A stretch of DNA of 64,000 nucleotides from Sipunculus nudus (GCA_026874595.1 CM049320.1:44838714-44902713); one strand, 5' to 3'. Positions 34,184-47,490 are shown, counted from the stretch's first letter. Program-made: numbers and translations. Notes: a model not told the origin generated them from the sequence alone.

Positions 34184-34885
34184 TCATTTATCAAATTGGT
34201 ATTTATCACTGGAATCTGAGGATTCGTAAGTATCAACTGTATCATTGACATTGTTGACTTTTTCTTGATCATGACGGCGTTTGAGCTTAAAACACAGTGA
34301 CCGGAAATGGCCCTCTACCTTACAATAGTTGCATATTTTACCAAGGGCTCGGCAGCGGCGATCTCTAGTATGTGGTCTGACGGATCCACACCTGTTACAA
34401 ACAGCTGTCTGATTGACATTAAAACATGGTTTGAAAGTTTTTGGCAGGCCGCCATAATGTCTTTGTCCTGTAGCTTGTGGGACAGTGTTAACAGCAGTCT
34501 CCTGACGGCTGTCATGCTCCATCATAGCAGCTTGCGAGTCTGCTAGCTCTAAAGTGCGACCTAGTTCCAGAATGTCACTAAGTGTTTTGTCTGGTTCACG
34601 CAGTGCCCGTCGGCGCAGTCTGTTAATTAGATTTGCAGTGTTGTGTTAGTTGGCACAGAATCTCGTGATCAATGTTTGAAAAGTTTGAAGAGTTTCCTTA
34701 TACGACCGTGAAACATCTTGCTTTTCAGCCTCATAAATATCATGAACAGTCTCACCTGCGTAGTGAAGAAGCAGGGCCCTACAACGGGCGCCGTCCGACG
34801 TGGTATCTAAGTTCATTGCCACAAAGAGGTTTTTTAGTCTATTTATCCACGTTTTCCACCTTGGACCAGCGCTTGCCTTGTCCAT
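34184..34885 (-). pseudogene. gypsy gag with zinc knuckle
   Basis: The N-terminal frame (34646-34885) has the gag-like 'RWKTWINRLKNLFVAMNLDT' and 'ALLLHYAGETVHDIYE'. The C-terminal frame (34184-34525) has an intact knuckle 'CNYCKVEGHFRSLC' (C-x2-C-x4-H-x4-C) and a preceding cysteine cluster 'CNRCGSVRPHTRDRRC'. A stop near 34643 divides them. No LTR or primer site is seen upstream of gag, so the element is truncated at its 5' end. Confidence 0.82.
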
Positions 34886-35027
34886 AGCGGGTAGTCAGAA
34901 TATATCCAATATACATGTATTAAGGTTTTTCCCTTTTCCTGCATTTTAAATTTGTTCCTTTACAAGGCATTTCTGGTTGGAAAGAACGTTATTGGAATGC
35001 ATGCTCGGAGTCTTTCTCTCAATCATC

Positions 35028-35030
<3 letters not shown>

Positions 35031-35079
<49 letters not shown>
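35031..35079 (+). repeat. (TC)n microsatellite
   Basis: An uninterrupted CT/TC run of about 49 bases, with further short TCTC runs on both sides. Confidence 0.95.
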
Positions 35080-35084
<5 letters not shown>

Positions 35085-37047
35085 AATCTCTCTCTTTCTA
35101 CACATGTACTCTCTTTCTATCTGCACTCTGTCAGTCCCCCTCCCCTTCTCCTGCTCTATGGTAGCTTTCATATCTCTGTCACCCTCGCTTTAAATCTTTA
35201 TGATAATTTATATTTTCTCTCTTTCTCATTATTGTAAACATTGTTATATGAACGTATATGTTTGAAATCAATGACCTGTAACTAATGATCAACCCGTAAT
35301 CGTTTTGTCATTTGTTGATCGGGTTTCCGTATCATGCATGGTGGGTGTTCGTCTCGGCTTTGTTACGGATGAGCTTGGTTTGGTTTGGTTTCCTCACTTT
35401 ACACAAGGCATACAAGTGTCTGAGAGTTTGCATTGATCCGTGCAAACTTGCATGGAATAAACTCTCCCCGCCAGAGGCTGTAGCGCTTGACACTTGTTCA
35501 CTATATGTCAGCGCTGCTGACTGTAGCAAATTTTATGCTAAATATTAAATATGTCTATGTAATTTGAATATATTCAAAAGCTGGTTTTAAAAATATTTTC
35601 GTTTCATGAAGTAGCCAAATACTAAAAACCGATAAAACATTGCACTGCTTGGCACTCAACGCTTCTTATTTATAATTATTACGCTCTACCGGTTGTCCTG
35701 ATGAGCTGATGTTGTTCCAGATGAGCTGATCTCCGTATTTGGCTCGGTATCAGTGACCTAGATAAATTCAGATTGCAGGTGTACCCAAACAAAGTATGTC
35801 ATAATTAATAAATAAAATATTTATATTATGTTTTCATATAATTACAATTTCAACTCTTCCGCATCTTATACATACAGGGAAAAAAGAGGAATACAGAATA
35901 ACGTAAATTTCTCTCTTGTCCTGGATATTTGCCTAAAACGGCCAAAATTGCGCAAAATTCAACATGAATTAGTAGTTCATACAATTGAATTTTCATCTGA
36001 CTCACTTAGTTTCAGTGAGAACCGCGACCAATTAACTAGCAAAACAATAGCCGAATGAGTTATCTTTTTAACATACCTGAAATGCGTCATTCTAGTGATT
36101 TCTTTGTCGTGTTATATGCTGAATTGTGTCATAAAGAGTAAAAATCAAACTGACGAACAAATATTTGTTAACTCAGCGGAGTTATTTGTCTGGGAAAATA
36201 AAAACAAATATAATGTGAATGTATAACCAATTACGAATGATGGTCCGTTTGGACGTCTCGGATTTGTGAGCGCCAGTACCGGGAAACCACTTGGCTGGGG
36301 GTTTCCCTATATAAACCCATTCGTCTAAAAAAAGGGTCGTCTCAACGGGTCGTCGATTTTCGGGTTCGTCTCAGGGGACTTCGTCTCAGAGGGAGGATCC
36401 CATGAAAAACGAGTGTCGTATAAATTGTTGTTTCCTGACAAAGGCCGATACATCGTATTTTCCTGAGAAATTCCCGTATTTCATTTTGCTCATAACTGGA
36501 GTTTATTATATTAGAGAAGGAGGGGTCCTGAACCCCACCTTAGGCCTACGCAAAATTTTCCTGACCGACTGAAGATGTTTTTCGCTTTGTCGAGAAACTA
36601 CAGGTTGCTGTGGTCAAGACCCCAGCCCTGTGCGCTCCTTAAGCATAATTTTGAGAGCCAATAGACGTGATGCCACCAAGCCAAGCATGAAGCAGCGAGA
36701 AACCGCCACCGTTTTACCCGCACCGGTGACTTTTCAGGAAAGCCACAACACCCACCGCAACAAAGGCAAAAGCAGCATACATTAAATCCCTCCACAGAAG
36801 TCGATCAGCAGTGGAGACCCAGCCATGCCAAACGAGACCCGAACCCGATCAATGAAACGACAGAGCTTTGAGACAAATGCCATTTTATACTTACAGTTTT
36901 CGCATTTAGACAACGTCGGCAAGTTTTTTTTTTTCTTCATAAGCCACTAAATTTTCCTGTTCAAATACTAAACGGTTCCCAATTTTCGCGATAGATGGCG
37001 CTTCAATCGCAGCTATAAATCAACAAAAATCACCCCAAATAGTATTT
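35080..37047. other. Intron sequence, no gene recognised
   Basis: No coding similarity. The short motif CGTCTCA or CGTCTA recurs within 36320-36390. Confidence 0.4.
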
Positions 37048-37135
37048 CGTCTTCACGGCTCAGCTAACAGCGTGTAAGGGCTCCTAGTCTAGATATAATA
37101 GGTTCAGTTCCCGATTCAGGCAACTTTTTGATATT
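37048..37135 (+). repeat. Possible tRNA-derived SINE head
   Basis: ACGGCTCAGCTAACAGCG resembles a polymerase III A box, and about 35 bases later GGTTCAGTTCCCG resembles a B box (GGTTCRANNCC). Spacing is right for a tRNA-like promoter, but arms do not pair cleanly and no tail was identified. Confidence 0.3.
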
Positions 37136-38799
37136 CAGTGGTAGTTGTTAGAATGGGTAAAAAATCAATGTAGGGACATCTGCAGGGAAACATAAGAGGT
37201 GAAATGAGAAGCGACAGTTTTCTTTATATTTCCATGTCCCAGAACGCAGACCGCATTCTTAACACGTACCCAACCCCCACTTTTTATCATTGATACAGAT
37301 GCTTAGACTCCGTTGGGACCAAAACTTTTGCTGAATGTAAGACAGTATGGACACTTACTCTGAATGAAATCAGATATTGTTTCGTCTCCGCCGGGCATAT
37401 ATACAACTCCCGCTAGATGGAATACAACAACTAAACTCCGCGAATTCAAATGACATAAAAACATCTACAGGCGCACATAAGGTGATATATTGATATAATT
37501 TGATACATGTTAAGTTTATTTCTGTATATTGATGCAAGATTGCTTCTCCATCTCCAACAAGCACTGGTATTTCATGTTGTCACCCCCCCCCCCCCCCCCC
37601 CCCATGTACCGCAGGGTGAACTTTCCCCGCCGGACCGTGTCGGACTCTATCACAGATGAATCATGGAATCCGTACGTGTCGGGCTAGCATAAAATAAGAC
37701 AAGATAATAACACGGGTGAAATAGTTAGAAAGGTAAAGTTTAATGAAATAACAAGCGGCAATGTCATTTTTCATGACATATTCCTTGATACCACGACGTT
37801 TAACCGTATAGGAAGGCGCTGACGTAATTTGGGACAGTGACACAGGCCTTAACAAAATTCAACGATCCGCATAATAGTTCAGGGGTAAGAGTACAGGCGA
37901 AGTGCCCGTGTCCAGAAGGGGATGGGCACGTAGGAGACCCCATACTGTATTTCGATAGAAGAGTATAGGCCAGCCTGTTGCCGGCAGTATGGAACCTGGC
38001 CCTATTGAATCAGCCATTTGGTGATTAAAAGACATGGGGATCCCGAAAGGATCAGGGACAAAGCTCCCAGACGTGAAAAACCGGGGGGTCCGGTTAGGAC
38101 CAGAAGGGAAAGGCTCAAGACATGTTGGGACAAAGAACCAGAGAAGGCTTCAGAAATGCTCTGATCAAACGAAACTGTACCTGGTTGAAAGGGACAAGGC
38201 TCAGAGTGGGACTTACGGTTGTCCAAGGGTAGCACGGTAGCACTCGGACATTACCTGCAGGTTGCAAGGCTCAGGCTCCCGGAATGCCTGGGGGAGCCCC
38301 TAGGGGTAGACTGTAGGCAAGGGTGGACCAGGCCCAGCAAGCCGTTATGCCAGTTCCGGCGACCTCAGGGCAAACCAACGCCCGAAGAGGCAAAACTGCG
38401 GTATAAAAACCCCTAGTTATTGCCTTAACGGTGAAACGGATTTGGTTGGTTGGTTACGAGCAGACGGTGGTCCTGTAAACACCCCATGTAGCGTTGACAT
38501 CTGAATTTAAATGCTTATTTTTCCAATTGATACAATATAACGCCAGGAAAGTGTTTTTGTAACAAGATAGATACAACAAACATCTGTAAGATCACGGTTT
38601 TTACAAAAATGTCAATTTTACGACTTTTTACGATTATTAGACCTTAAAAGAAAATACCCATTATTTTCTCGATACGCACTATCGATCCATTACAAGCTAT
38701 GTGAAGACATTATACAACCATTTCTATATACACTGTTTACAAAGATCCACAATATATAATCCATTTCAACACTCTGGTAATCGCTTTAAAGGTCTGGTC
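37136..38799. other. Non-coding; possible LTR-like segment
   Basis: No protein is recognised. The stretch 37860-38460 is GC-richer than its surroundings and contains GGTATAAAAACCCC at about 38399, a TATA-like box, so it could be part of an LTR of the neighbouring gypsy relic. No terminal repeats were found. A 21-base C run lies at 37583-37603. Confidence 0.3.
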
Positions 38800-40420
38800 C
38801 ATGGTTTAGTTTACCAGTTACAGCCTGTATCTCAAATCTAAACTCTTGTAACACTAAATCCCATCTCATTACTATCTTGTTCACGCACTTGGCTGATTAA
38901 TACACTTGAGGGGTTTGTGATCAGTTTGAATCATGAATGGTCTACATGACAAGTACATCTCGAATTTCTGAAATGCCAAAACAATAGCCAATCACTGAAT
39001 GGTAGAGTAATTTCTCTCTCCAGCCAGTAATTTCCTGCTATCATCAACTATCGGATAGCCCATCGTGTTCCTGCATAGAATACTTCCGAATCCAACATCC
39101 GACGCATCGCATTTCAGGTACAACAGCTTACGGAAATCGTGCAGCCTCAGCCAGCTTAGCTTTAAGTGAGCTGTATCATTCTCGTGGACCTATTTCCAAG
39201 CTAACTTGTTAGTCTTTTCTTTTCGCGGTAGGCCCGTTAGCGGAACCACTATCTCAGCATAGTTCACCACGAACTTCCAGCAATAACTGGTAAGGCCTAG
39301 AAAGGCTTTCGGGGCTTTCTTGGTTTTCGGTCTTTCTGTGCTCTGGATTTTCTTTAGGAGCGACGAGTTTGTAAATTTATAGCTAGATATCCGGTGCCCA
39401 CAAGGTGGCACAGAAATTCCAGACAGCGGTAAACTACAAATGTTTTTGCTGGTCTATCTGCCAGGTTGGCACGCTCTGGTCTAGCTATAGCACTTCTCGG
39501 AGTGTTTATACATGTTCGACCCACGATTTCACGTGTACTAAAGCACGTCGTCTATGTAAAAGATCACGTTCGACATGTCGCTGAAAAACTTCCGCATCAT
39601 GCGGTTTAAATACTGCGCCTGCCCAGACTAATCCGAATGGCATTTCCCTGAACTGTCAATGTCAGTCAGGCGTTAAGAATGACGTTTTGTCTTAATTGAA
39701 ATTCCTCCGACATCGGAATCTGTCAGTAGCCTTTCGTTATATCGATTTTGGTAAAATACCGGCCCTTGGCTACTTCCGTGTACAGTGTTTCCGGCTCCGG
39801 CATCTGTTCTGGATCTAATACGACCGACTGTTTTAACGTACAGTAATCGATCATGAATCTGATCTTTCCGTCTGGTTTACGCAGCATAATACAAAGTGCA
39901 AAACTAGACTAAGACTTCTCGATTATGATTAACTCTAACATCTCGTTGATTTCCGATGGCATCATCTCTCTCAATTCAAACGGAACCTGATACTGTTTCA
40001 TCCTCACTGGTGTATCAGACGTGAGCCTAAGATTACATTTGATGACATCGGTGAGTTTGGGGACATATGTGTATACTTCCCCGTACTGTTTCAGCAGATC
40101 GTGAATATCGCGCCGTTGTCGCTTGCCTAGTTCGGCATTAACCTATACGTCACGCTCAGTTTGTCTGCGCACCGTCAATGGTAACGACACGTTTCGTCTA
40201 GTCCCTCGAGGTTTAGTTCTCCGGCTAAGGGAGATTCGGTTTCATAATCCCGATTATCCGGTTCTCGTTCAGACTAGTTTGTACTCAAGATGACTGTCGC
40301 TAAGACATGCTGAGGATCAGCTCTTGTCTGATATCATTTCAGCATGTTTACGTGAAAGGTTTTGACTCGATAGTCCAGGTCACCGGGACTATAGGGGCCT
40401 TTAAAAAAAGGTTGCCTGTC
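38800..40420 (-). pseudogene. Degenerate gypsy pol (RT and RNase H)
   Basis: On the - strand fragments appear in pol order: 'VPFELREMMPSEINEMLE' (N-terminal RT), 'MLRKPDGKIRFMIDYCTLKQ', 'GRYFTKIDITKGY' (first RT aspartate), 'PKTKKAPKAFLGLTSYCWKF' (connection), then 'YLKCDASDVGFGSILC' (RNase H start). Many stops and frameshifts separate them. The sequence differs clearly from the gypsy elements at 1 and 31-35 kb, so it is a third lineage. Confidence 0.8.
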
Positions 40421-43400
40421 TGAAAAAGAGGGAGGAGGGGTCCGGACGCTCGCCCAAATTCGATAATGGACTTCAACGACTTTGTGGTATGGGGTATTAT
40501 TACCGACTATGCATGCGAACCGTGTAACGAAACACAGTAAACGCTAACAAAGGGAACCGGTGCATGGTATCCTTGCAATGACGCAAGGTTTGCACTGAAG
40601 ATCAAAAGACGCACGGATGGACGGATGGACATTAAGTATGTGATACTAAAGGCTGAGTACCCTAACCTAAAGGAAACACTTTCCTTTTATGTGACCTCAT
40701 TCAACAAATCACCACAAAGGGAATTAAATTAATCCAAACAGTTCTGTCAAATCTCTACATTGAGTAATTATCAAACGTTTTACAGTGGGATACCCTATTG
40801 TAACCGGGCGGGCTCAACAGGAAGGGTTGGGGTGTCTAATGCCTGACCAAAAGCTCACAACACAGTTTGTTGGTTGGAATCTCTTTAATAGTATCTGGTG
40901 AGTCTGTACGTGTACCAGTACAAGCCCTGTTCCACAGGTCACTGGCACACCGGAATGCGTAATCTCCGGTCTGTAACAACACCCTGTAACATAAAATAGT
41001 TATTAAGTATGACAGCACAGCCTGGAGTAAAACAAAATAAAATTATATCAGACACATACCTTTAACCTTATATCTAGAACTTAAACAAAGTCTTGTTGTA
41101 ACGATTTACCTTCCTAATGCACAGGTAGCATTATACATATATAAACAAAATATCAATGACATATTACACCCATCTGTTTGTCCCCTACAGCTGGTATATA
41201 TCAATACAAAATACAAAATATAAGTCAAGTTTAAGTTAATATACATCACATCAGTGACACAATCTGACTAAAGTAAAGTTAAAGTTTCACTGCTATCTGC
41301 ATAACCTCACGTCATATACAAGTCACTGCAGTACTAAATAAATACTACAAAATACTGACCACTCCTGTGGTAACTGCATTAAATGCGGCGGTATCGAGGA
41401 CCCTGGATACCGCCGCATAAAAAGGTTCTGAGTAAACTGGAGAACTTCAAACCCTTGTCGGAAAAAATCGTGTAAAATCAAATATTGCGTTTATGACAAG
41501 GAAACTGTAAGTAATCTAAGGGAGATATAGTACTTTATTCGAATGACCAAGAAATTCATCTAAATATTATGTTTTTGTATGCAAACATGACTCACTTTTA
41601 AAATTTGCAACCCTTGCGCTTGAAACTGTCTCAGAATCTGAAACAATGAACTGCGTGACCTTTGCTTGCTGAGCCAACAGGGCCCGTTACCACTGGTTAC
41701 ACAGGCGGCTGCCGGCCAGCCGTGGCTCAAGGGGGGAAAACCCAGAGCAGACATCGTTCCCCGTGTATCACCGTTTATTAGGATAATACATATTCTTCTA
41801 ATCAACATTTAAAGTTGACAAACACTGTCTAATTGGTATGTTATTTGCGTATTTGATAAGAATATCTTTATTTCTTAACGAATACAACATTTTCAGACGA
41901 AATTATAAGAATTTTATTGTCATGTGGAATGTCTCCAGTTTCCTCAAATCATGTTCTAGGGCTGTCGCACAGCGTAGCATAGTAAGAGAGCACGGGAGCT
42001 AGGGCTGCTCCTGTGGGTGTTTTCTCTGTATGGGATGAACTATCACCTCGTGTCAAAGCCTAAAAAACAGTGTAATAAGCTCGGTTGATGTATAATGCCA
42101 AATTCATGTTATAAAGTAATAATTAACAACAGTTTCATTACTTGCTACATCATAAATGGTGTACAATAAATATACCAATATAACTGTTATCCGGCTTGTA
42201 GACAACAATCAGCTCGCTAAACATCCACAGACATCAATTATAGTTACATAATGACAATAGTCTCACTCGATACGCATTAAAACTCCCTATCTAAAGATAA
42301 TATTACAAATGGTTTCTCCCAAGCAGCTGTAGTACATGAAACGCTGACGTCATCAGGCTCTACTGTCCATGTTCTTTGCAACAAGACAGAGAAAATCTAT
42401 TCAAACGTTCAATAAGCGAAATGATTACACTGGAACTGCTGTCCTATGTTAAATAGTGACGACATTTACCGTACGGCGACAAGGATTCTGGCAGTTGTCA
42501 ACACCTCATCCGGCACTAGGAGCAGTCTCACTCATCACGATCTAGACTGGTACCCTGCTCTATGCCCTCAGCCAAGCAAAGAGACAGGCGTACAACGCCA
42601 TTTTATCTACTCCCAGTTGCAACTCTTGACCTATCTGTAGACTGGTCCCAACTGCAGTATGCATGCTCATACCGGTTATCGTGGATGTTTACGCGATCCT
42701 GGTTGATTATCCGTGAAGATTTCTTATAAAATAACTTTCTTTGGTTATTTCTAGTTTTCAAATATTGAAGAATGAGTTGTTGCACAAAAATTGAATGATG
42801 GATGTATGGATAATACGACACACTGAATCTTTGATATTCCACTGTGCGTAGCAGTGATTTATTATTAATATATATTAATCTTATCATTGATGTCACATGT
42901 ATAATGTACAGCCAACTTGTGTAACTTCTCTGAGCAAACGAAATGCTTATTTTTTATCATATATAATACATACTGGAGTTGGAACCAGTCTGCCGGGAGT
43001 AAAGTTGGTGTTGTACGCCCGTCTCTATGATTGCCATAATAGAGTGGGGTACCAGTCTAATCACGATCCTGCCTAATCTTCCGCCATGTTCTCGCTCTAT
43101 CTGCGTTCCTACCGAAAACTTACGAAGTTAGCTGAACACCTCTACTTTGAGTTCCAAAAGTGGAACTAGGTGGCGCCACTACATGGACAGGCCTAATTAC
43201 AAACCGAGTGCGCCTGGTCACACTATCAATGAGTAAACATAAAACAGTAGTTTAACATGTCAAGGTATTAACCTGCATTTACTCTACCCAGAGTGTGTAT
43301 GTTTCAAGTCTCTGCACTGACTCTTAATTTCAAGTATTACAAAACATTAAACAATTTAAAGAATTTATATCAATTATCAGTATGAAAATTTCACCATATA

Positions 43401-43482
43401 CTCAGGAAATAAATTTCCTGACAGGATGATTGCTCCCAAACGGCTAATCAATCTTGAAAGCACACTCGCCATCAAATGTCAA
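40421..43482. other. Intron sequence with one hairpin, no gene recognised
   Basis: No coding similarity. The only distinct structure is the hairpin at 41393-41428. Confidence 0.4.
41393..41428. repeat. Perfect 13-bp stem hairpin
   Basis: ATGCGGCGGTATC, a 10-base loop, then GATACCGCCGCAT. The stem is GC-rich in an AT-rich context, so it is probably a relic of a TE end or a foldback. Confidence 0.8.
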
Positions 43483-44400
43483 ACCAGTAAACATGTGAAC
43501 GTCTAGGTTCCTTTAAGAGTCAAGCAAACTGGCTGCACTCATACATACGAACACCCCCCCCCCCCCCCCCCCAAAAAAAAAAAGACCCGTATTATCAAAA
43601 CAATAATATATATACTAAAAAAGTTACTTTCATTCTTTGGAGAGGCGCTCCCTTTACACCAATAAGGAATGTAAACACATAAATACACAGAGTCCAATCA
43701 TGATGGCAAACAGCAACGTTCCTGATCACTCGGTTCCTAACCACTTGGCTATCGCGCACACAGGTAACACTGGGATGTAACACTATCCTGTATTGACAGA
43801 GTTTCTATAATCCTCGATCTCTCGCTGTGCATACATGTTTCACAGCCCACGTACCGCGCACAGACTCTTCTTCCTGAGCGTTGAATCACAATCTCTCACA
43901 GCTGACGTCTCCTGGAATCATCCAGACCAATACCAGAATAAGCTTCTGGTATGCTGTAACGGGCCCTTCTCCAGAAAAAATCACACTCAACGCCTTATAA
44001 ATTTTTGCTGACGTCACTACTCCCGATTGTCCTTCGGCCAATCATTTAATCCAAATTACACCGACCGTCAATCACTACGCGAATATTAATAAGCAAACGC
44101 CTCTAGTAACAGTGTGTATGAAAATCTAACCTACACAGGTGCACTTCCTTTAATATATAAAACAAACATTAGTGATCGCCAAAACAGAGGCGGTTCCGTC
44201 TAAATTAAACCGTACTTAAATTAACATCAGACGAGACGCGTGTGCTCTCTAACAACTAATCTGCCTTGAAATTAACATCCAACGAGACACGTGTGTCCTA
44301 TAACAAACTATCTCACGTTATTATCTCAACACGATACTCCATATTAATGCACAGTAAATTATCAAACCAATCATAAGGCTATTATCCCTACTAGAATATA
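43483..44400 (+). repeat. Dispersed repeat, copy 2 (empty site)
   Basis: It is homologous to 16771-17895 plus 23495-23560 in the same orientation. It contains a 19-base C run (43554-43572) absent from copy 1 and lacks about 290 bp of copy 1. At 44343-44365 (ATTAATGCACAGTAAATT) it is continuous where copy 1 holds the LTR element. Confidence 0.8.
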
Positions 44401-45506
44401 CAACACGATACCAAAGTCCCAGCTCTCTGGTGACAACATCTTGGATGGCTTTCTCGTTCAAATGACAGACGGCGCCACTAACAATCATGTTTACGTGGCA
44501 GACATCCATGCGAATAGGCAACACATTTCAATCTGTTTCCCCTTACCTTTCAATCTATGACTCAACTCACCCACACCACCCTGAATTCCGCGGATACAAT
44601 AAGTAGTCGCTTATCGACTACCCGTATTCTAGTTGTTTTCAGACATCACATGTGTAACATCATTAACTAAAAGAAAAACCTTATTGACCTCGGGGATCAG
44701 AAGGTCACAGCTGAAGGTTATGATCAATGTGAGGATGGATTCCTGGGTCTCTTCACATGAGAGAAACCCGTCTGAGTTTTGGGACAGGAGGTTACAGGTT
44801 GCGGTTAAAGGTATGGTTGGTTCAAAGGTGATAACTAAATCTGGGAGTGATTAATTGAATTAAAATATACTTATCCCTCTTAAGATGATTAGGCCTAAAT
44901 TGATTTTTGTGAAACAGCTCTTGATCATGGGCCAGACTGTTTACAATGATACCTCCATTTATTATATTGGTTTTAAACGTGAGATGGCCACCTTCCATAT
45001 ATTTCCAATATACAGCACTAAGCTCAACCTGGAACTCCTTAAACTGGGATCTGAGTGACAGGAAATATAAAACCCCTTTTGCATCAGCTCATAGAATGAC
45101 CAGAAGCTCGTGTTGTTTACGCGGAATTAATAAGACCATTGTATCCATACTTACCTTGCCGCATCATAAGATGCTACATCATACTGCAGCTGAAATTTAA
45201 CTCAATGCGCCACCCTAGCTCTAATAAAAGCTTTAAACTGTCACACAGATACCTAATTTCAGGCAACTGTATTAATTTATTATAATATAATGATGAATAA
45301 TAAGAACAAGTATGGCATTTTACTTAAATTAAAGATTAGTTATATCATTTGCCGACAGATAAGCGTAACTATCCTAGGTTATGCCTAATACTTATAGCTA
45401 TACGTTAAGTTTAACCACACTGTTGGCCTACTAAACTCATAGACAAGTCGTTCCTGTTTTCTGTCTTGAACACCTAACATGATCTCTTGAACAATATCTA
45501 TTGCAG
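44401..45506. other. Intron sequence preceding an allantoinase exon
   Basis: A unit of the 250-270 bp repeat ('GACATCCATGCGAATAG') lies near 44440-44520, then GCGGATAC at 44588. The rest has no recognised feature. Confidence 0.5.
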
Positions 45507-45679
45507 GACTGTCCCTCTTTTGGACTGGAGCTCGTCAGCGAAATGTCAGTCTGGCTGATGTGGTGCGTCTTCTCTGTGTTAATACTGCAAACCTCTGTGG
45601 CCTTGGCGGGAGGAAGGGGTCTGTAAAGGTTGGCTATGACGCTGATTTAGTTATTTGGGACCCAGATACTAGCTTTAAG
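45507..45679 (+). CDS. Allantoinase, penultimate recognised exon
   Basis: After the acceptor TATTGCAG, the first two bases complete the glycine codon left by the exon at 14758. The 57 following codons include 'LSLFWTGARQRNVSLADVVR', 'LLCVNTANLCGLGGRKGSVK' and 'GYDADLVIWDPDTSFK'. 'GYDADLVIWDP' is the conserved late segment of allantoinase and related amidohydrolases. The exon ends in phase 0 at GTAAGA. The family normally has about ten more residues before 'LTPY' of the final exon, so a short exon should lie between here and 62359; I did not find it. Confidence 0.93.
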
Positions 45680-47320
45680 GTAAGAGTCAGCACACTTATT
45701 GATAGTAATGAACAGGTTAACTTTATTGTAACAATACCTTGTTATTCTAGAAGAGGCTTTGGGCTGGTTTCTTTGGGTCCTAAAGTTTCCATTACTGTAT
45801 ATAGTTGGTATAGGTGGGGTATTCGGGGACATGAAAAGGCCAATAAATCCTGAAATATGAGCACGAATATTTTCAAGGTTTGTAAGGAAGGACCATTCCC
45901 GACCATACCTGAAGGGGGAGGGTCGCGTATGATTTTTCCTCCTTCCTAAATTCCAGTACAAAGATCAATAAAAAATTTTTTTCTTCTGGCCTCAAGAAGT
46001 TATTTTATCTCCATGTTGAACAGATTCAAAGTAATTTCAACATTATTGCTGTCTTCATTCATAATCTTCTTTTCAACCTCCCATCACACATGTAAACGAA
46101 TAAGTACACTTTAGCCTTCAAATCATACACAGAGATTCATCAGAGAAAGGGGATTAATTGAATTATATAATGGAATTATTGTGTAATGTGTTTCTTTGGG
46201 ACCTTAAAATATTTTAATTTAACGAAATTCATAATTTTACATGTTCAAGTTAAGGTGTACATAATGTAATGCCTGTTACTAAATATCCGTGTCATAAATA
46301 AAAGGTCTTCTCTTCTGTCACGTGATCCTGCAGAATGGTGCACGTTGATCTTGATAATTCGGATATAATATACATGACAGAACGGGTGAATATGAGCACT
46401 CCTTGCTTGCCATCGCCATGTCGTGATATACACTCGGCTGATTCTAGATAAAACCTCTGGGCGGAGAAAACCTCTGATGAAGCCCCCCCCCCCCCCCCCT
46501 TGTACAATTCCTTGCCTACGTTAAACAAAGTTTCCGCGCACACACTAAATGCACGAAAGATTTACAAAAGAACTGATGCTTAACAATGCAAAAACTAATA
46601 GACTATAAATAGTCATGTACAAGAAATATAAAGCCAATTAGACAGCTGGTGGAATTTAAAAAGGTTACCGACAGATCCATTACATGTTTAATTATACCAG
46701 GAATCTGTTAAATATCACCGCTGTTACAATAAGAATTTCCAGTAGTTTTGGTCATCGTTGATAGCATGTTAACACGGGGTCATGTTGGGGACAAATAGAG
46801 ACAGTCCGTGGCCTTTGACGGACCCCTCTGATCCCTGTTGTCCCTAAACTGAGATAAAAAAAAAGTTTCTAAGTATTTGTCTGATATGATGATTTTTGTC
46901 GTTTTTGTCCTATTCTTTTGTTTTCTTAAGTTAAAAGTTGTCATATTTTGTAGGTTATAGACGACAAAATACACCATAAATGGAAGGCAAGTATTGTTTT
47001 TCCCCAAATTTCCATTTGATTTGAGGAGGGTATATCAGTGGAATTATATACATATATGAAAGTGCTTGTGTTAAGATTCATTCTGATATACATTGTAATT
47101 AAACAAAATCAGCATCACAGTTTGTTAAAAGCGTTTTTTGCTTAATAATATATATATATCATCAACTTTACTATTGGCCAATGATACCATTCCATAGATC
47201 CATGCTCTCGTTTGGCTCCGTCGCTCCTGCTCGTTAATCATGACATGTGTGAAAACAATTTTTAAAGCAAACATACAGGTGGCAAATTAAAAAGGCGTGG
47301 TGCTTATCTTTCCGGGCAAA
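45680..47320. other. Intron sequence, no gene recognised
   Basis: Low-complexity AT-rich DNA with a 17-base C run at 46483-46499. No conserved exon was found here despite looking for the missing allantoinase segment. Confidence 0.4.
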
Positions 47321-47490
47321 GGCATTTGACGTGTTTTACAACCTGAGCCGGGGTAATAAGCAAAATTAACCAGTATGAAGGCTGCCTCTATAAACTATAT
47401 ATGTGTTTATATTATAAGTATATAGAGGCAGCCTTCATGCTAGTTTATTTTGCTTATTTCACCAGCTGGTTGAATAACACGTCAAATGCC
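47321..47490. repeat. Foldback element, arms about 75-80 bp
   Basis: GGCATTTGACGTG at the left returns as CACGTCAAATGCC-like sequence at the right (47478-47490), and TATGAAGGCTGCCTCTATA returns as TATAGAGGCAGCCTTCAT across a short AT loop. The innermost arm is nearly perfect; the outer part is diverged. It is a small palindromic MITE or an RNA hairpin. Confidence 0.8.

Noticed and set aside
34886-35100. 5' LTR of the - strand gypsy element
   Set aside because: No sequence resembling the LTR at 30611-30773 could be found upstream of gag.
16771-44400. The two homologous 1-kb repeats as LTRs of one giant element
   Set aside because: They are in the same orientation, but the interval holds a host exon-free mix of unrelated elements, and their ends lack TG/CA, primer site and purine tract.
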